A stretch of 64,000 nt of DNA from Haladaptatus caseinilyticus (GTDB lineage: Archaea; Halobacteriota; Halobacteria; Halobacteriales; Haladaptataceae). The notes beneath the pieces were generated by a model that saw nothing but the letters and a program-made list of their open reading frames with translations, had not been told where the DNA came from and made no database searches. Below are positions 16,811 through 26,268 of the stretch, piece by piece. The position numbers and the translations under genes are program-made. The stretch is taken from NCBI RefSeq assembly GCF_026248685.1, contig NZ_CP111036.1, forward strand, positions 1,488,001 to 1,552,000, written 5' to 3'. Position 1 is the first letter of the stretch; each line of letters opens with the position of its first letter.

Positions 16811-17707
16811 TCACAGCGCGGTGATGATTCCGGCACCGACGACGACCAACATCGCGCCCGCGACGATTCCGCGGGTCACTCGTTCTACATCCCGGAGCAG
16901 AAAGTACGCAAAGAAGGTCGTAAACAGCGGTGCGGTTCCCGTTAGCGGATCGACGATGGCGACCCGTCCTTCCGGAAGCGCCAGCGCGGAGAACAGCGAC
17001 AACAGCGCGGCTGCGGTGAGCAGGCCGCTCGCCGCGAACAGTCCGTACGTTCGCCTCGGAGCAGCGAGTACGTCGCGACGGTTTCGAGCGAGAGCGTACC
17101 CAGCAAGCGCGACCAGTGCCGCCGTCTCGTTCAGGGCGACCGCTTCGAGTGCGGTCACCGGCGTCGTCTCCTATCCGAACCGACGAACGACGTTTCCGAC
17201 TGCGAACGCTCCTGCAGCAGCTAGCGGAAACGACAAATCCCATGGCTCCCATCCGGAGAGGTCCCCGCCCTTCGCCAGCGTCAGCACCGTGAGTCCACCG
17301 ACGAGGACGAGAATACCGAACGCGGTCGTGAGCGCCAGTGGCTCGTCGAGGGTAAATACCGCCAGTGTCGTTGCGAACAACGGTCGCGTGCTGATTCCGG
17401 CGCTGTTGACGCTGGCACCGACGCGCCGGATACCAGTGAACGCGGCCAGTCGGCCGATTGCGGTTCCGACGAATCCCGCGAGGAGGAAGATACCGATGGT
17501 GGCGTTCGAGAGGTCCGCGAGCGGATTTCCACCTTCTAGCGCAATGAGAGCGACCCAGAACACGACCGTATCTACGACGACTACGACGAGCGATGCTTGA
17601 AGGGTATCACCACCGCTCGCCATCGCTCGCTTGGAGACGATGGGTTCGAATCCCCACAGGACGGCCGGGATGAGCGAAAGGAGGTACACTTCGAAAGGAA
17701 GTGCCAT
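16811..17707 (-). pseudogene. EamA/DMT transporter interrupted by in-frame TAG
   Basis: Read on the minus strand, the two halves form one drug/metabolite-transporter family protein of about 297 codons with ten hydrophobic helices and two EamA repeats. The first half (178 residues from ATG 17707) ends NVVRRFG, then a TAG at 17171-17173, and the frame continues without shift through ETTPVTALEAVALNETAAL to the natural end at 16811. The second half has only a GTG start (17156-17158) and no ribosome site. A single base change from Tyr or another codon would explain it. The gene is probably inactive, unless the amber codon is read through. Confidence 0.8.
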
Positions 17708-17916
17708 TGTCCCCGTCTTTCCGTCCGTGGGGGTTAACTCTCGCGTTCGGATGGATGTCGGAAAATAAATCGGTTGTCATCGATTCAGTGAAGCGTTCGA
17801 GTATCGGAGGTCTCTCCGAACTATGAAGGGAATATTCGAGACGGCTCGGTGATTCACGAGGCATGTTCACTGCGGAACCCCTGAGACGCTAAAATTCGTC
17901 GGTTCGATTCACGTCG

Positions 17917-17924
17917 TTTTATAC
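17917..17924 (+). promoter_or_regulatory. TATA box of UvrD-like helicase gene
   Basis: ttttatac lies about 30 bases ahead of the ATG at 17949, consistent with a leaderless transcript. Confidence 0.5.
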
Positions 17925-17948
17925 GTCCCCGTCACTTGTGGTGGTGTA

Positions 17949-19787
17949 ATGACCATGCCAACGGCAGAGGCGGATGCGAAAGTAACTCGGTTGTTCGGTG
18001 GACCGGGAAGCGGTAAAACCACCGAACTCCTCGACCGGGTCGAGGATATTCTCGCAAAGGATGGCGTCACGGTCAACGACCTTCTCGTCGTTTCGTACAC
18101 TCGTGCGGCCGCAAACGAAGTTCGGGAACGACTGGCTGAACGACTCGACGTGGACCCACGTTCGCTCCAAGGCAACGTCTGTACGATGCACGCGAAAGCA
18201 TACGAACTCCTCAACCTCTCGCGTGGCGACGTCGTCAGCGAGAAACACAAACAGGAGTTCTGTGAGGATTTCGGTCTGGAGTACGAGGACGAATACAGCG
18301 GCAAAGGTCGTCGAACGGCACGCTCGACGACGCTCGGAAACAAAATCATCGCTACTTCACAGTGGCTTCAGCGAACCCGCCGGGATGTCGCAGACTGGTA
18401 TGACGTTCCGTTCCAGTGGGATGTGGAGACTGTTCGATTGCCGCCGGAAATCGACCCGAACTCACAGGAGGGTAACAAATACACACCGACGTGGCCGAGC
18501 AGTGACGACCGATTCGACGTTCCCGAAGCGATTCGCGGATGGCGGAAGTACAAAGGCGACGAGGGACTCGTCGGATTCGCCGATATGCTCGAACGTGTCA
18601 AACAGCGCTCGCTCCTGCCGAGCGTCGATTATCTCATCATCGACGAGTTTCAGGACATTACCCGACTCCAGTTCGACATCTACGAGGAGTGGAAACCACA
18701 CATGGAGAACGTTCTCATCGCAGGTGACGACGACCAGGTCGTCTACGCGTGGCAGGGCGCAGACCCGAAACTCCTCCTTCAGGAAGGGGGCGAAGACGTC
18801 ATTCTCGACACCTCTCACCGTCTTCCCTCTCGGGTTCTCAAGGTCGTCCAGCAGGAAGTCACACACATCGAAGAGCGACAGGAGAAGAACCTCAAACCGC
18901 GTAAAGAGGGCGGTGTCGTTGAGGCCGTCGAGAACCCCTCGATGCTCGACCTCGTGCGGAACGTCCGCTACACGATCGGCGAGTTCGACGGCACCGCGAT
19001 GGTGTTGTTCCGTGCTCGCTATCAGATGTTTCGGTTCATCGACGAGTTCATCGACGAGGGAATGCCGTTCCGCACGCTCACCGACCAGCGGATGTGGACC
19101 GACCGTCTGTGCCAGTACGTCGATGCGGTCGAACAGATCGATGAGGGCGAACCCATCGACGGTCTGCAGGCCCGCCGACTTGCGGACATGCTCGCAGATT
19201 CCACGTTTGGGTCGAACGACCGCGACGAGATGTTCGACGCCATCGACGAGCGCAAGGAAGAAACAGGTGTCGACGACCTCACTGACCTGGAGTTCGACGG
19301 GGACTTCGTCCGGAACTTTGCCCCCTTCATGCCCGGTCCGAAATCCGCGTCCGATATGGTTCGGAAGGTGACGAGCTATCAGAAGCGCTCGATGAAGGCG
19401 TATTTCAGCGGAAAGTATCAGGGAATGGATCGGGACCGAATCCGCATCGGTACTATCCACAGCGCGAAAGGTCGTGAAGCGGACCACGTGTTCGTCGCAA
19501 CCGACCTGACCGAGAAGGTCGTAGAGCAGATGGCGGCGACCGTCGAAAACGAGGGCCTCGAAGTTCCGGGCGTGGACGAGTTCACGGCGGGAACCGACCC
19601 CGTGCCGGTGCTTACCGACAACGAACGACGTGTCTTCTACGTCGGGATGAGCCGTGCCCGAGAACGCCTCGTCCTCATGGAGAACCTCGTCAGCGGCGCG
19701 CCGACCCTCGAACTCGACGTGCTGTTGTTCAACGAACCGAACGGACGGTCGGTCGACGACATCCTCGACCAGGAACTCGAAGCGTAG
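17949..19787 (+). CDS. UvrD/Rep-family superfamily 1 helicase
   Basis: This 612-residue protein is an SF1A helicase. Motif I is LFGGPGSGKTTEL (Walker A about residues 17-24), motif Ia is VVSYTRAAANEVRERL, motif II is IIDEFQDITRLQ, motif III is AGDDDQVVYAWQGAD, motif IV has TAMVLFRARYQ, and motif V/VI are GTIHSAKGREADHVFVA and RRVFYVGMSRARERL. It is shorter than bacterial UvrD because the 1B and 2B insertions are reduced. It likely unwinds DNA in repair or at stalled forks. It stands alone with its own promoter. An ATG two codons later is possible. Confidence 0.9.
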   Translation: MTMPTAEADAKVTRLFGGPGSGKTTELLDRVEDILAKDGVTVNDLLVVSYTRAAANEVRERLAERLDVDPRSLQGNVCTMHAKAYELLNLSRGDVVSEKHKQEFCEDFGLEYEDEYSGKGRRTARSTTLGNKIIATSQWLQRTRRDVADWYDVPFQWDVETVRLPPEIDPNSQEGNKYTPTWPSSDDRFDVPEAIRGWRKYKGDEGLVGFADMLERVKQRSLLPSVDYLIIDEFQDITRLQFDIYEEWKPHMENVLIAGDDDQVVYAWQGADPKLLLQEGGEDVILDTSHRLPSRVLKVVQQEVTHIEERQEKNLKPRKEGGVVEAVENPSMLDLVRNVRYTIGEFDGTAMVLFRARYQMFRFIDEFIDEGMPFRTLTDQRMWTDRLCQYVDAVEQIDEGEPIDGLQARRLADMLADSTFGSNDRDEMFDAIDERKEETGVDDLTDLEFDGDFVRNFAPFMPGPKSASDMVRKVTSYQKRSMKAYFSGKYQGMDRDRIRIGTIHSAKGREADHVFVATDLTEKVVEQMAATVENEGLEVPGVDEFTAGTDPVPVLTDNERRVFYVGMSRARERLVLMENLVSGAPTLELDVLLFNEPNGRSVDDILDQELEA

Positions 19788-19864
19788 TAGCCGGACGATC
19801 CGGGTTTTGACTCCCTTTTCCGATACCCGTGCATTGATACCGTCAGCCGATGGAATAGCTTCGC

Positions 19865-21376
19865 ATGGCAACTTCCGAACAGGAATTTCATTCCGCCTAC
19901 GACGAACTCGAATCCCGAACGAAGCGAATCTCGAATATCGGGAACGCGACGATGGTTCTCTACTGGGACCAGCAGACGAAGATGCCGGATGGTGGAACAC
20001 CCGCCCGGGCAAAACAGCTTTCCTCGCTTCAGTCGATTCAACACGAACTGTTGACCGAGGACCGAACGGGCGAGTTGTTGACCGAGCTCGAATCGCAGGA
20101 GTTGAACGACGAACAGGCCGCCGTCGTCCGCGAAGTACGCCGCCAGTACGAGCGAGCGGTCAACGTCCCCAACGAACTCGTCACCGAAATCACCGAGACG
20201 AGTAGCGAGGCGCAACCTGCGTGGCAGGAAGCGAAAGCCGAGGACGAGTTCGAGACGTTCGAATCGTATCTCGACCGATTGCGCGAACTCCAAATCGAGC
20301 GTGCAGAACACATCGACCCAGACAAAGACCCGTACGAGGTCATGTTCGAGGACGGCGAACCGTACCTCCCACTGAACACCGTGGAACGAATCTTCGACGA
20401 ACTCCGGGACGGACTGGTTCCTCTCATCGAGGAGATTCAGGAAAACGGTGCGGACATCGCCGCCGACGCCTTTTCGGGAACGTTCGACACGAACACGCAG
20501 GAAGCAGTCGCGCGCGACGCGCTCGACGTCCTCGGCTATGACTGGAATCGCGGCCGTCTGGACACCGCACCACATCCGTTCATGTCCGGAACGCAGTTCG
20601 ATGCTCGTGTCACGACGCGGTATAACGAGGACGACCCGATCGACTCGCTCACGGCGACGATTCACGAGTTCGGGCACGCAACCTACCAACTCGGCCTGCG
20701 CGACGATGCCTACGGAACGCCGCTCGGTGAGTCGCGGAGTTCGGGTATTCACGAATCCCAGTCGCGGTTTTGGGAGAATCACGTCGGACGAACGAAGGCG
20801 TTCTGGGAACTGTTCCTGCCGACGTTCAAGGAGCGATTCCCGCAGGCGGACGACGTGACGGTGGACGAGGCCTACGAGGCGGTCAATCAGGTGTTCACGG
20901 ACAACACGATTCGCGTCGAGGCGGACGAACTCACCTACCACATGCATATCATTCTCCGATCGGAGATCGAACAGGAGTTCGTCGCCGGCGAGTTGAACGT
21001 CGGGGAGATCCCCGCGCGGTGGAACGAACTCATGGACGAGTATCTCGGTATCGTGCCCGAGACGGATTCGGAGGGCTGTCTGCAAGACATCCATTGGTCG
21101 AGTCGGTTCGGCGGCTTCCAGAACTACACGGTCGGGAGCGTCTTCGCGGCCCAACTGTGGGCGACCATCGAAGCAGAAATCGACGACCCGATGGACCTCA
21201 TCCGCGATGGGAACTTCGACCCCATCCGCGAATGGTTGACCGAAAACATCCACGAACACGGATGCCGATACACCACCGACGAACTCATCGAGGAGGCGAC
21301 CGGCGAACCGCTCACCGCGGAGTATTTCTTGGACTACGTACGCGAGAAGTATTCCGACATCTACGATTTGGACTGA
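19865..21376 (+). CDS. M32 carboxypeptidase (Taq family)
   Basis: This 503-residue zinc carboxypeptidase removes C-terminal residues from peptides in the cytoplasm. The zinc motif HEFGHATYQ is near residue 265, followed by the family motif HESQSRFWENHVGR (about 296-309) and the distal SEGCLQDIHWS segment. The N-terminus has the family pattern WDQQTKMPDGGTPARAKQ. A full-length paralogue lies at 39643 on the other strand. The gene follows the helicase gene by about 80 bases. Confidence 0.93.
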   Translation: MATSEQEFHSAYDELESRTKRISNIGNATMVLYWDQQTKMPDGGTPARAKQLSSLQSIQHELLTEDRTGELLTELESQELNDEQAAVVREVRRQYERAVNVPNELVTEITETSSEAQPAWQEAKAEDEFETFESYLDRLRELQIERAEHIDPDKDPYEVMFEDGEPYLPLNTVERIFDELRDGLVPLIEEIQENGADIAADAFSGTFDTNTQEAVARDALDVLGYDWNRGRLDTAPHPFMSGTQFDARVTTRYNEDDPIDSLTATIHEFGHATYQLGLRDDAYGTPLGESRSSGIHESQSRFWENHVGRTKAFWELFLPTFKERFPQADDVTVDEAYEAVNQVFTDNTIRVEADELTYHMHIILRSEIEQEFVAGELNVGEIPARWNELMDEYLGIVPETDSEGCLQDIHWSSRFGGFQNYTVGSVFAAQLWATIEAEIDDPMDLIRDGNFDPIREWLTENIHEHGCRYTTDELIEEATGEPLTAEYFLDYVREKYSDIYDLD

Positions 21377-21428
21377 AACGGCGAATCTGGCCGCTCCGCG
21401 TAGGAAGACGAACGGCGACCGTTTTCCG

Positions 21429-21674
21429 TTACTCCTCCTCGTCGTCGTCGGTCTTCGCAACCGTCCCGACCACCTTCTTCGCGGCGCTTGCGGGCACGTC
21501 TTCGGGAGTCGTAACCCATTCGCGCAGGACGACCATCAACACGCCAATCGAAAGAAAAGCACCGCCGAGGAGTGTCTGCCCCGCGATGAGGCGCTCGATG
21601 CCGAGCAGGGCGATGGGAAGCGCGAACACCAGCGTCGCCGCCAGACTCACGGTGTCGAGAATACCGAGGTTCAT
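21429..21674 (-). CDS. Small two-helix membrane protein
   Basis: An 81-residue protein with two hydrophobic segments (LDTVSLAATLVFALPIALLG and LLGGAFLSIGVLMVVL) and an acidic C-terminal tail. It resembles the haloarchaeal DUF7533 group; that name is tentative. It converges with the M32 gene. An ATG five codons upstream is in frame; the later ATG at 21674 begins the first helix more naturally. Confidence 0.65.
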   Translation of the reverse strand: MNLGILDTVSLAATLVFALPIALLGIERLIAGQTLLGGAFLSIGVLMVVLREWVTTPEDVPASAAKKVVGTVAKTDDDEEE

Positions 21675-21794
21675 GGTCGTTCTATCCAACGACCGATTAA
21701 AAGTGCGACGTCACGGCGGTGGGGGCGCTACGAGATACGTACGGCAGTCCCCGATTCGGAACGGTTTTCACCCGTCCACCGTAACAGTTCCGTT

Positions 21795-22382
21795 ATGTTT
21801 ACCGGAATTGTTGCGGAAGCCGGCGAGGTTCGTCGCGTGGAAGACGCCGACGGTGGTCGCCGACTAACGATTTCAGCCGAGGAAGTTCTCACGGACGTCG
21901 AACACGGTGCGAGCATCAGCGTGAACGGGGCGTGTCTTACCGTCGAGAAGTTCGACGACGAGACGTTTGAGGTGTTTCTGGCCGAGGAAACGGTGGCCAA
22001 GACGTACCTCGGCGACGTAACTGTGGGCGACACCGTCAACTTGGAACGCGCGCTTCGGGCGGACACCAGACTTGACGGCCACTTCGTGCAGGGTCACGTC
22101 GATACGACGACCGAGGTGGTTGACGTGCGGCAGGTCCGTGAGGATTGGGAGTACGAGTTCGCCATTCCGGAGGAGTTCGGGCAGTACATCGTGAACAAAG
22201 GGTCGGTCGCGCTGGACGGCATCAGTCTCACCGTCGCCGAAAAAGGCGAGGACACCTTCACCGTGGCCATCATTCCGACGACACGCGATGTGACGAACCT
22301 CTCCGGGAAGGAACCCGGCGACCCTGTCCACCTCGAAGTGGACGTGTTGGCGAAGTACGCGGAACAACTGTTGGCGAAGTAA
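21795..22382 (+). CDS. ribE: Riboflavin synthase, alpha chain type
   Basis: This 195-residue enzyme dismutates two molecules of 6,7-dimethyl-8-ribityllumazine to riboflavin and its pyrimidine precursor. It has the two lumazine-binding repeats of the bacterial/eukaryotic type: MFTGIVAEAGEV with SVNGACLTV (first, about residues 1-50) and GHFVQGHVDTT with LDGISLTVAEKG (second, about 95-150). This differs from the unrelated pentameric enzyme of methanogens. No other rib gene is adjacent. Confidence 0.93.
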   Translation: MFTGIVAEAGEVRRVEDADGGRRLTISAEEVLTDVEHGASISVNGACLTVEKFDDETFEVFLAEETVAKTYLGDVTVGDTVNLERALRADTRLDGHFVQGHVDTTTEVVDVRQVREDWEYEFAIPEEFGQYIVNKGSVALDGISLTVAEKGEDTFTVAIIPTTRDVTNLSGKEPGDPVHLEVDVLAKYAEQLLAK

Positions 22383-22404
22383 GCAACTATCGGCAGCGGC
22401 GGTG

Positions 22405-23616
22405 CTATTTCGAGTCGAGGCCGAACGGGTCGTCGTCCCGCTGTCGGTTGCGGTCGTCCTCCGATTCCCCCTCCGGGATGTCGTCGTTTCCGACCCCTGT
22501 GTACTCGTCGTTCCCGCCGTTTTCGGTGAGTCTCGACCCGTCGCGGATTCGTGCACTTTTGTCGATTCGTCCAGTTCCCTCGACTCCTGTATACCCTTCG
22601 ACATTTGCGCCTTCACCGACTTGCTTCCCTACACCGACGCCGAACGTCTCGGGTTCGCGGTGATCTACCTGTTCGTACAGCTTGCGGTATCGTGAGAGTT
22701 TTCGATAGAGCAAATAGCCGAAGAAGCCATCGTAAACGATTACGAAGGCGATGTAGGCCATAACCGGTGTAACCGAAGGATAGATCATGGTCGCTAACGC
22801 CGGCACGAATCCGACCAGCGTGTTGTAGGTCGCGTGGATGGCCGCCGCGATAAGTAATCCTTTGATCACGATCGGCCCGGCGTTTTCGCGGTTGAACTTC
22901 GCCAACCCGAGATAGTAGCCCGCGAAAGCCGAATAAATGACGTGGCCGGGTCCGGCGAACAGCCGAAAAATGGCTGTCTGACCGGCCTGTAGAAGCGGGT
23001 CGGTGCTAGACGTGTTGAGCACCCCCTGGCTGATGTAGATGGCGTTTTCGATGGTTGCGAAGCCGAGTCCGGCCATTGCCCCGTACACGGCACCGTCGAT
23101 GACCGCGTTGAACCGACTGCTTCGAAAAGCGTAGAGACGCACCGCGAGCAGTTTCACCGTTTCTTCGACCGGTGCGACGATGATGTAGAAAAACAACACC
23201 GTTCCGACCAGCGGAATCTCGTTGAACACCGGTTGTGCGTACGAGTTCAAAATCGCCGCGAACCCGGCGAACAACACGCCGAGCAGGAACGTCCCGACGA
23301 GGAGTGGAAGCGGTTCCGACATCGTCACGTCGGCATACCAGATGTAGGCCGCGAGGGCGAACGCGGGAACGACCGAGAGCACGACGAACAGCCCGATCCA
23401 CGGGTCGGCAAGCGCCGCCAGTCCACCCAACGCGAACTGGAGTAAGAGGATCGCCACCGCGAGCAGAATGATGAACGCCCGCGCCGAAACGACGATGGTT
23501 CCGTAGAGCTTCGTCGCGAACCGATCGAGACGCGATCGCTCGTCCCACGTCGCGATGTCGTACAGGTCCACCGAGTCGTCCGTCCCCCGAGCAACCGGAT
23601 CCCGATTCTCGTCCAT
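22405..23616 (-). CDS. PrsW-family intramembrane metalloprotease
   Basis: This 403-residue protein has about eight or nine membrane segments and the PrsW motifs: EETVKL (first, carrying the paired glutamates, about residue 158), GPGHVIYSAFAGYYLG with its His, and HATYNTLVG (third). PrsW proteases in bacteria cleave membrane anti-sigma factors; the archaeal substrate is unknown. The C-terminal 70 residues are hydrophilic, Gly/Asp-rich and likely disordered. The ATG at 23616 begins MDENRDP; an upstream in-frame ATG would add 19 unlikely residues. AT-rich promoter sequence lies at 23680-23700. Confidence 0.85.
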   Translation of the reverse strand: MDENRDPVARGTDDSVDLYDIATWDERSRLDRFATKLYGTIVVSARAFIILLAVAILLLQFALGGLAALADPWIGLFVVLSVVPAFALAAYIWYADVTMSEPLPLLVGTFLLGVLFAGFAAILNSYAQPVFNEIPLVGTVLFFYIIVAPVEETVKLLAVRLYAFRSSRFNAVIDGAVYGAMAGLGFATIENAIYISQGVLNTSSTDPLLQAGQTAIFRLFAGPGHVIYSAFAGYYLGLAKFNRENAGPIVIKGLLIAAAIHATYNTLVGFVPALATMIYPSVTPVMAYIAFVIVYDGFFGYLLYRKLSRYRKLYEQVDHREPETFGVGVGKQVGEGANVEGYTGVEGTGRIDKSARIRDGSRLTENGGNDEYTGVGNDDIPEGESEDDRNRQRDDDPFGLDSK

Positions 23617-23748
23617 GCTCCAGCGAACGAACGGACGGGGAGTAAATCGTTCGGCACTTCCGTCCTTTAACACCTTAAATGGAATTAAATAACATAAACA
23701 AATGTAGGGTTGCGCTTATTAGTCAGGGCTCACGATTCGTGACACACG

Positions 23749-23925
23749 ATGACACCCACGAGTCATAGCCGAGGAATACTGTACTCGGCACCGCCCACAG
23801 AATCGACAGCAAACGAAGAACCACGAGAAGAGGATACGTCCCTCGAAACGGAAGAAAAAGAAGCGACGCAGATATCCCCCGGTACTGAGGCGAACTGGAC
23901 GGGCGCCGTTTCGGCGGACGACTGA
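23749..23925 (+). CDS. Small acidic protein, 58 residues
   Basis: The frame begins MTPTSHSRGILYSAPP and is rich in Glu, Thr and Ser (EEPREEDTSLETEEKE), ending AVSADD. It uses the acidic composition of haloarchaeal proteins and lies downstream of AT-rich, TATA-like sequence (aattaaataac near 23687-23697). It is divergent from the PrsW gene. No domain is seen and it would be disordered. A chance frame cannot be excluded. Confidence 0.4.
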   Translation: MTPTSHSRGILYSAPPTESTANEEPREEDTSLETEEKEATQISPGTEANWTGAVSADD

Positions 23926-23988
23926 GACGGTTCCCATCCAACGGCCGACCTCGTCACGCTGAAAACCCCTCCGCACCAATCGGGAGGC

Positions 23989-24093
23989 ATGACTAGCAAG
24001 CGCGACACACTCGCCTCTCGTGGGACGATTGGTTCCTGCGTGACGACCACCCGCATCCCGACTGACCGTTGCTTTTTCGCGAATCGACGATGA
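23989..24093 (+). CDS. Possible leader ORF upstream of FAU-1
   Basis: A 34-codon frame (starting MTSKRDTLASRG) is preceded directly by cgggaggc, a strong Shine-Dalgarno, although only about one base separates it from the ATG. Its TGA stop overlaps the ATG of the FAU-1 gene (ATGA at 24090-24093). It could couple translation of FAU-1 to an upstream peptide. Composition is not distinctive and it may be chance. Confidence 0.3.
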   Translation: MTSKRDTLASRGTIGSCVTTTRIPTDRCFFANRR

Positions 24094-25517
24094 GCTCTAC
24101 GAGTCGAATCCGTATTCGAGGTATCTACACCACTGCACTCACACACCTGCTTGGCGATGAGTTCGATATCGTCCAAGCGTCGCCGCCGATTCGACGCCGG
24201 TTCGATGACGAGTTCGAAACCGGCGAGTACGACGTGACGGTCGAAACTACCGACGACAGGCAGGGAATCGGCATCTCCGGCGAAGGCGGCGTAGTCGAGA
24301 CGGTCGTCGAACGATTGGCAGGAACGGGAATCGACACGTTCGATTGGAAGGACCCTACGCCCCGCGGTTCGCTGTTCGATGGCGTCGTCACGGAAACCCT
24401 CGGCAGCGGTGCAGTCGTTACCCTCGGCGAGCGCGACGGCTTTCTCCCCTTCCGGAACATCGATCGACGGATCGACGAGGGTGACCAGGTTCGCGTGCAG
24501 GTTCACGACCCCGCACCGCCGTGGTCGCGCGACCGACCCCTCCTCGGAACCGACGTGCAGGTGTTCGGCGGCGTGGCGAGCCTCTCGAAAGGGGTGAATC
24601 GCGTCGTCGCGAGCGCACCGGACGACGCAAGCAGGCGCGAACTCGCCCGAACCACCGAGATGCTGCCGACCGACGTTCCGGAGGACTGGGGTGTTCGCTG
24701 GGAGTACGGTGCGAACGACGCCGCCATCGGCGAGATGGACGCCGCACTGTCAAGCGCCGTTGAACGCGCAGAAACCATCGACAGTGCGCTCGGGGAGTCG
24801 GTAAACACGGCACGCGACGCTGACGCACCACAATCCATCACGAAACCCGATGCCACAGCGTGGCTCTGGTTCGGTCGGGAGTCGCGATTCGAACTGGACG
24901 ACGCCCGGCGGGAAGTCACGACGACTCTCCCTGGCCATCACCGAATCAAGGCCGCGGACGAGTCCGCCAGCGCGGCGGTCGATTTTGCCGAAGACCTCCA
25001 CGAACCCGGGGACGAAGTGCCGATCGGTGCCACGCTCCGTCAGTTCGGCCCCGAGGAAGACGGCGAGGTGTTCATCGACCACGGCAAACCGGACGGCCGC
25101 TGTTTCTCGCTCGGGAAGGGTGCCGTCGTTGAACGCGACCCCGAATCGGGTAAATACACCGTCCATCGGGAGATGCAGGGGCCGGGAACCTACGACGCAA
25201 TCGGCACCGACCGCGAGGCAGGTGACGTGGCAGTCACCAAATTCCGCGAAGGCCGTTGGTGGTATCCAACAGCCTATCGGAGCGAGGACGGCGAGTCGAA
25301 GGGAACCTACGTCAACGTCTGCACGCCGGTCGAATTGTTCCCGCGTTCCGTGCGCTACGTCGATTTGCATGTCGATGTCGTGAAACGCCCCGACGGAACC
25401 GTCGAGCGAGTGGACGACGACGAACTCGATTCGGCAGTCGAAGCGGAGTACATCTCCGAGGAACTCGCCGAGAAAGCGCGGAGCGTAGCGGCGAGCGTGG
25501 AGAAAGTGCTTCGGTAG
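24090..25517 (+). CDS. FAU-1-type ribonuclease/RNA-binding protein
   Basis: This 475-residue protein belongs to the archaeal FAU-1 family, which binds AU-rich RNA and is reported to process 5S rRNA precursors. The N-terminal half carries an RNase E/G-like S1 region (GVVTETLGSGAVVTLGERDGFLPF, in parts about residues 92-115; then VRVQVHDPAPPW). The C-terminal half is the DUF402 domain, with VVERDPESGKYTVHREMQG and the acidic end of YVDLHVDVVKRPDG. The start overlaps a possible leader frame. It is monocistronic. Confidence 0.85.
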   Translation: MSSTSRIRIRGIYTTALTHLLGDEFDIVQASPPIRRRFDDEFETGEYDVTVETTDDRQGIGISGEGGVVETVVERLAGTGIDTFDWKDPTPRGSLFDGVVTETLGSGAVVTLGERDGFLPFRNIDRRIDEGDQVRVQVHDPAPPWSRDRPLLGTDVQVFGGVASLSKGVNRVVASAPDDASRRELARTTEMLPTDVPEDWGVRWEYGANDAAIGEMDAALSSAVERAETIDSALGESVNTARDADAPQSITKPDATAWLWFGRESRFELDDARREVTTTLPGHHRIKAADESASAAVDFAEDLHEPGDEVPIGATLRQFGPEEDGEVFIDHGKPDGRCFSLGKGAVVERDPESGKYTVHREMQGPGTYDAIGTDREAGDVAVTKFREGRWWYPTAYRSEDGESKGTYVNVCTPVELFPRSVRYVDLHVDVVKRPDGTVERVDDDELDSAVEAEYISEELAEKARSVAASVEKVLR

Positions 25518-25529
25518 TTAGTTCGACGT

Positions 25530-26037
25530 TTACAACTCTGCATTCAACATGCTGTCATCGACTTCGAAGCCGGCGCGTTCGAACGCCCTCTTTCCGGTTT
25601 GAGGCCGCCAATGGCGTTACCAAAGGAACCCCCGAGAGGGAGTCAGACGTTGACAGCATCCCCCGTCTCGAAATAAATGAGAATCTCGGCTTGCTCCATT
25701 TCCCGCCATCCACGTAGACGACCTTTTTCACAGTTGATACCGGAATTTCCGCCGTCAACGAAAGCCGAGTGAAACGAGCCTGTATATGACCGAAGAGCAG
25801 TACCATCACAACAGCTCCGACCGCAATAGCGAACACAAAAACGGGATCTATGAAGGCAAAAGTGGAAGAAAGCCACCAGAGAAATCCGACAGTTACCGCG
25901 TAAAACCCGAAAAGGGCGAGGAACTGTACTGGGTCGTGTCGAAACTGTTTGCGAAGTGCCCCTACTGCACCGCCTTGAATCCGAATCGTCCCATCCTCGA
26001 TCCGACACCGACCCCTCGCTGTCTCGAACTCGGACAT
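25530..26037 (-). pseudogene. Frameshifted two-helix membrane protein
   Basis: The intact N-terminal part from ATG 26037 reads MSEFETARGRCRIEDGTIRI, two transmembrane helices (FLALFGFYAVTVGFLWWLSS and VFVFAIAVGAVVMVLLFG), then STVKKVVYVDGGKWSKPRF. After about 25683 the coding sense moves to a second frame (LIYFETGDAVNV, stop TGA at 25643-25645, then LPLGGSFGNAIGGLKP), and after about 25598 to a third (RAFERAGFEVDDSMLNAEL, stop at 25530). Taken literally the first frame runs on to 25555 and gives 160 residues with an unnatural tail. Two frameshifts and a nonsense codon make it a decayed gene. The family is a haloarchaeal PH-like membrane protein of unknown role. Confidence 0.65.
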
Positions 26038-26204
26038 GGTAGTAAAACATGTCTTCAATATATGTGACGGCCAGAAACGAACCGATGAACGGAGAGAAGC
26101 ATAGAAACCACGAGAATCGGCAAGCGACACAACCACGGAGGCCAGCACACTCACCGCGAGTGAGGAACGAAGTGACGAACGAGCGGGCCGACGAATCCCT
26201 CTAA

Positions 26205-26223
26205 GGAGCGTCTTTGGCGCTCC
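26205..26223. repeat. Stem-loop, 6-bp arms
   Basis: ggagcg and cgctcc flank the loop tctttgg. It sits in the same gene-free stretch as the larger inverted repeat at 26269. Confidence 0.4.
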
Positions 26224-26268
26224 TGACGGGGTGAGGAGTGCTTTTGCTCCAGCTTTTACAGGGAACCA

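Noticed and set aside
19637-21460. 607-codon open frame on the minus strand
   Set aside because: It is the shadow of the M32 carboxypeptidase gene on the other strand and has Arg/Val-rich, non-protein-like composition.
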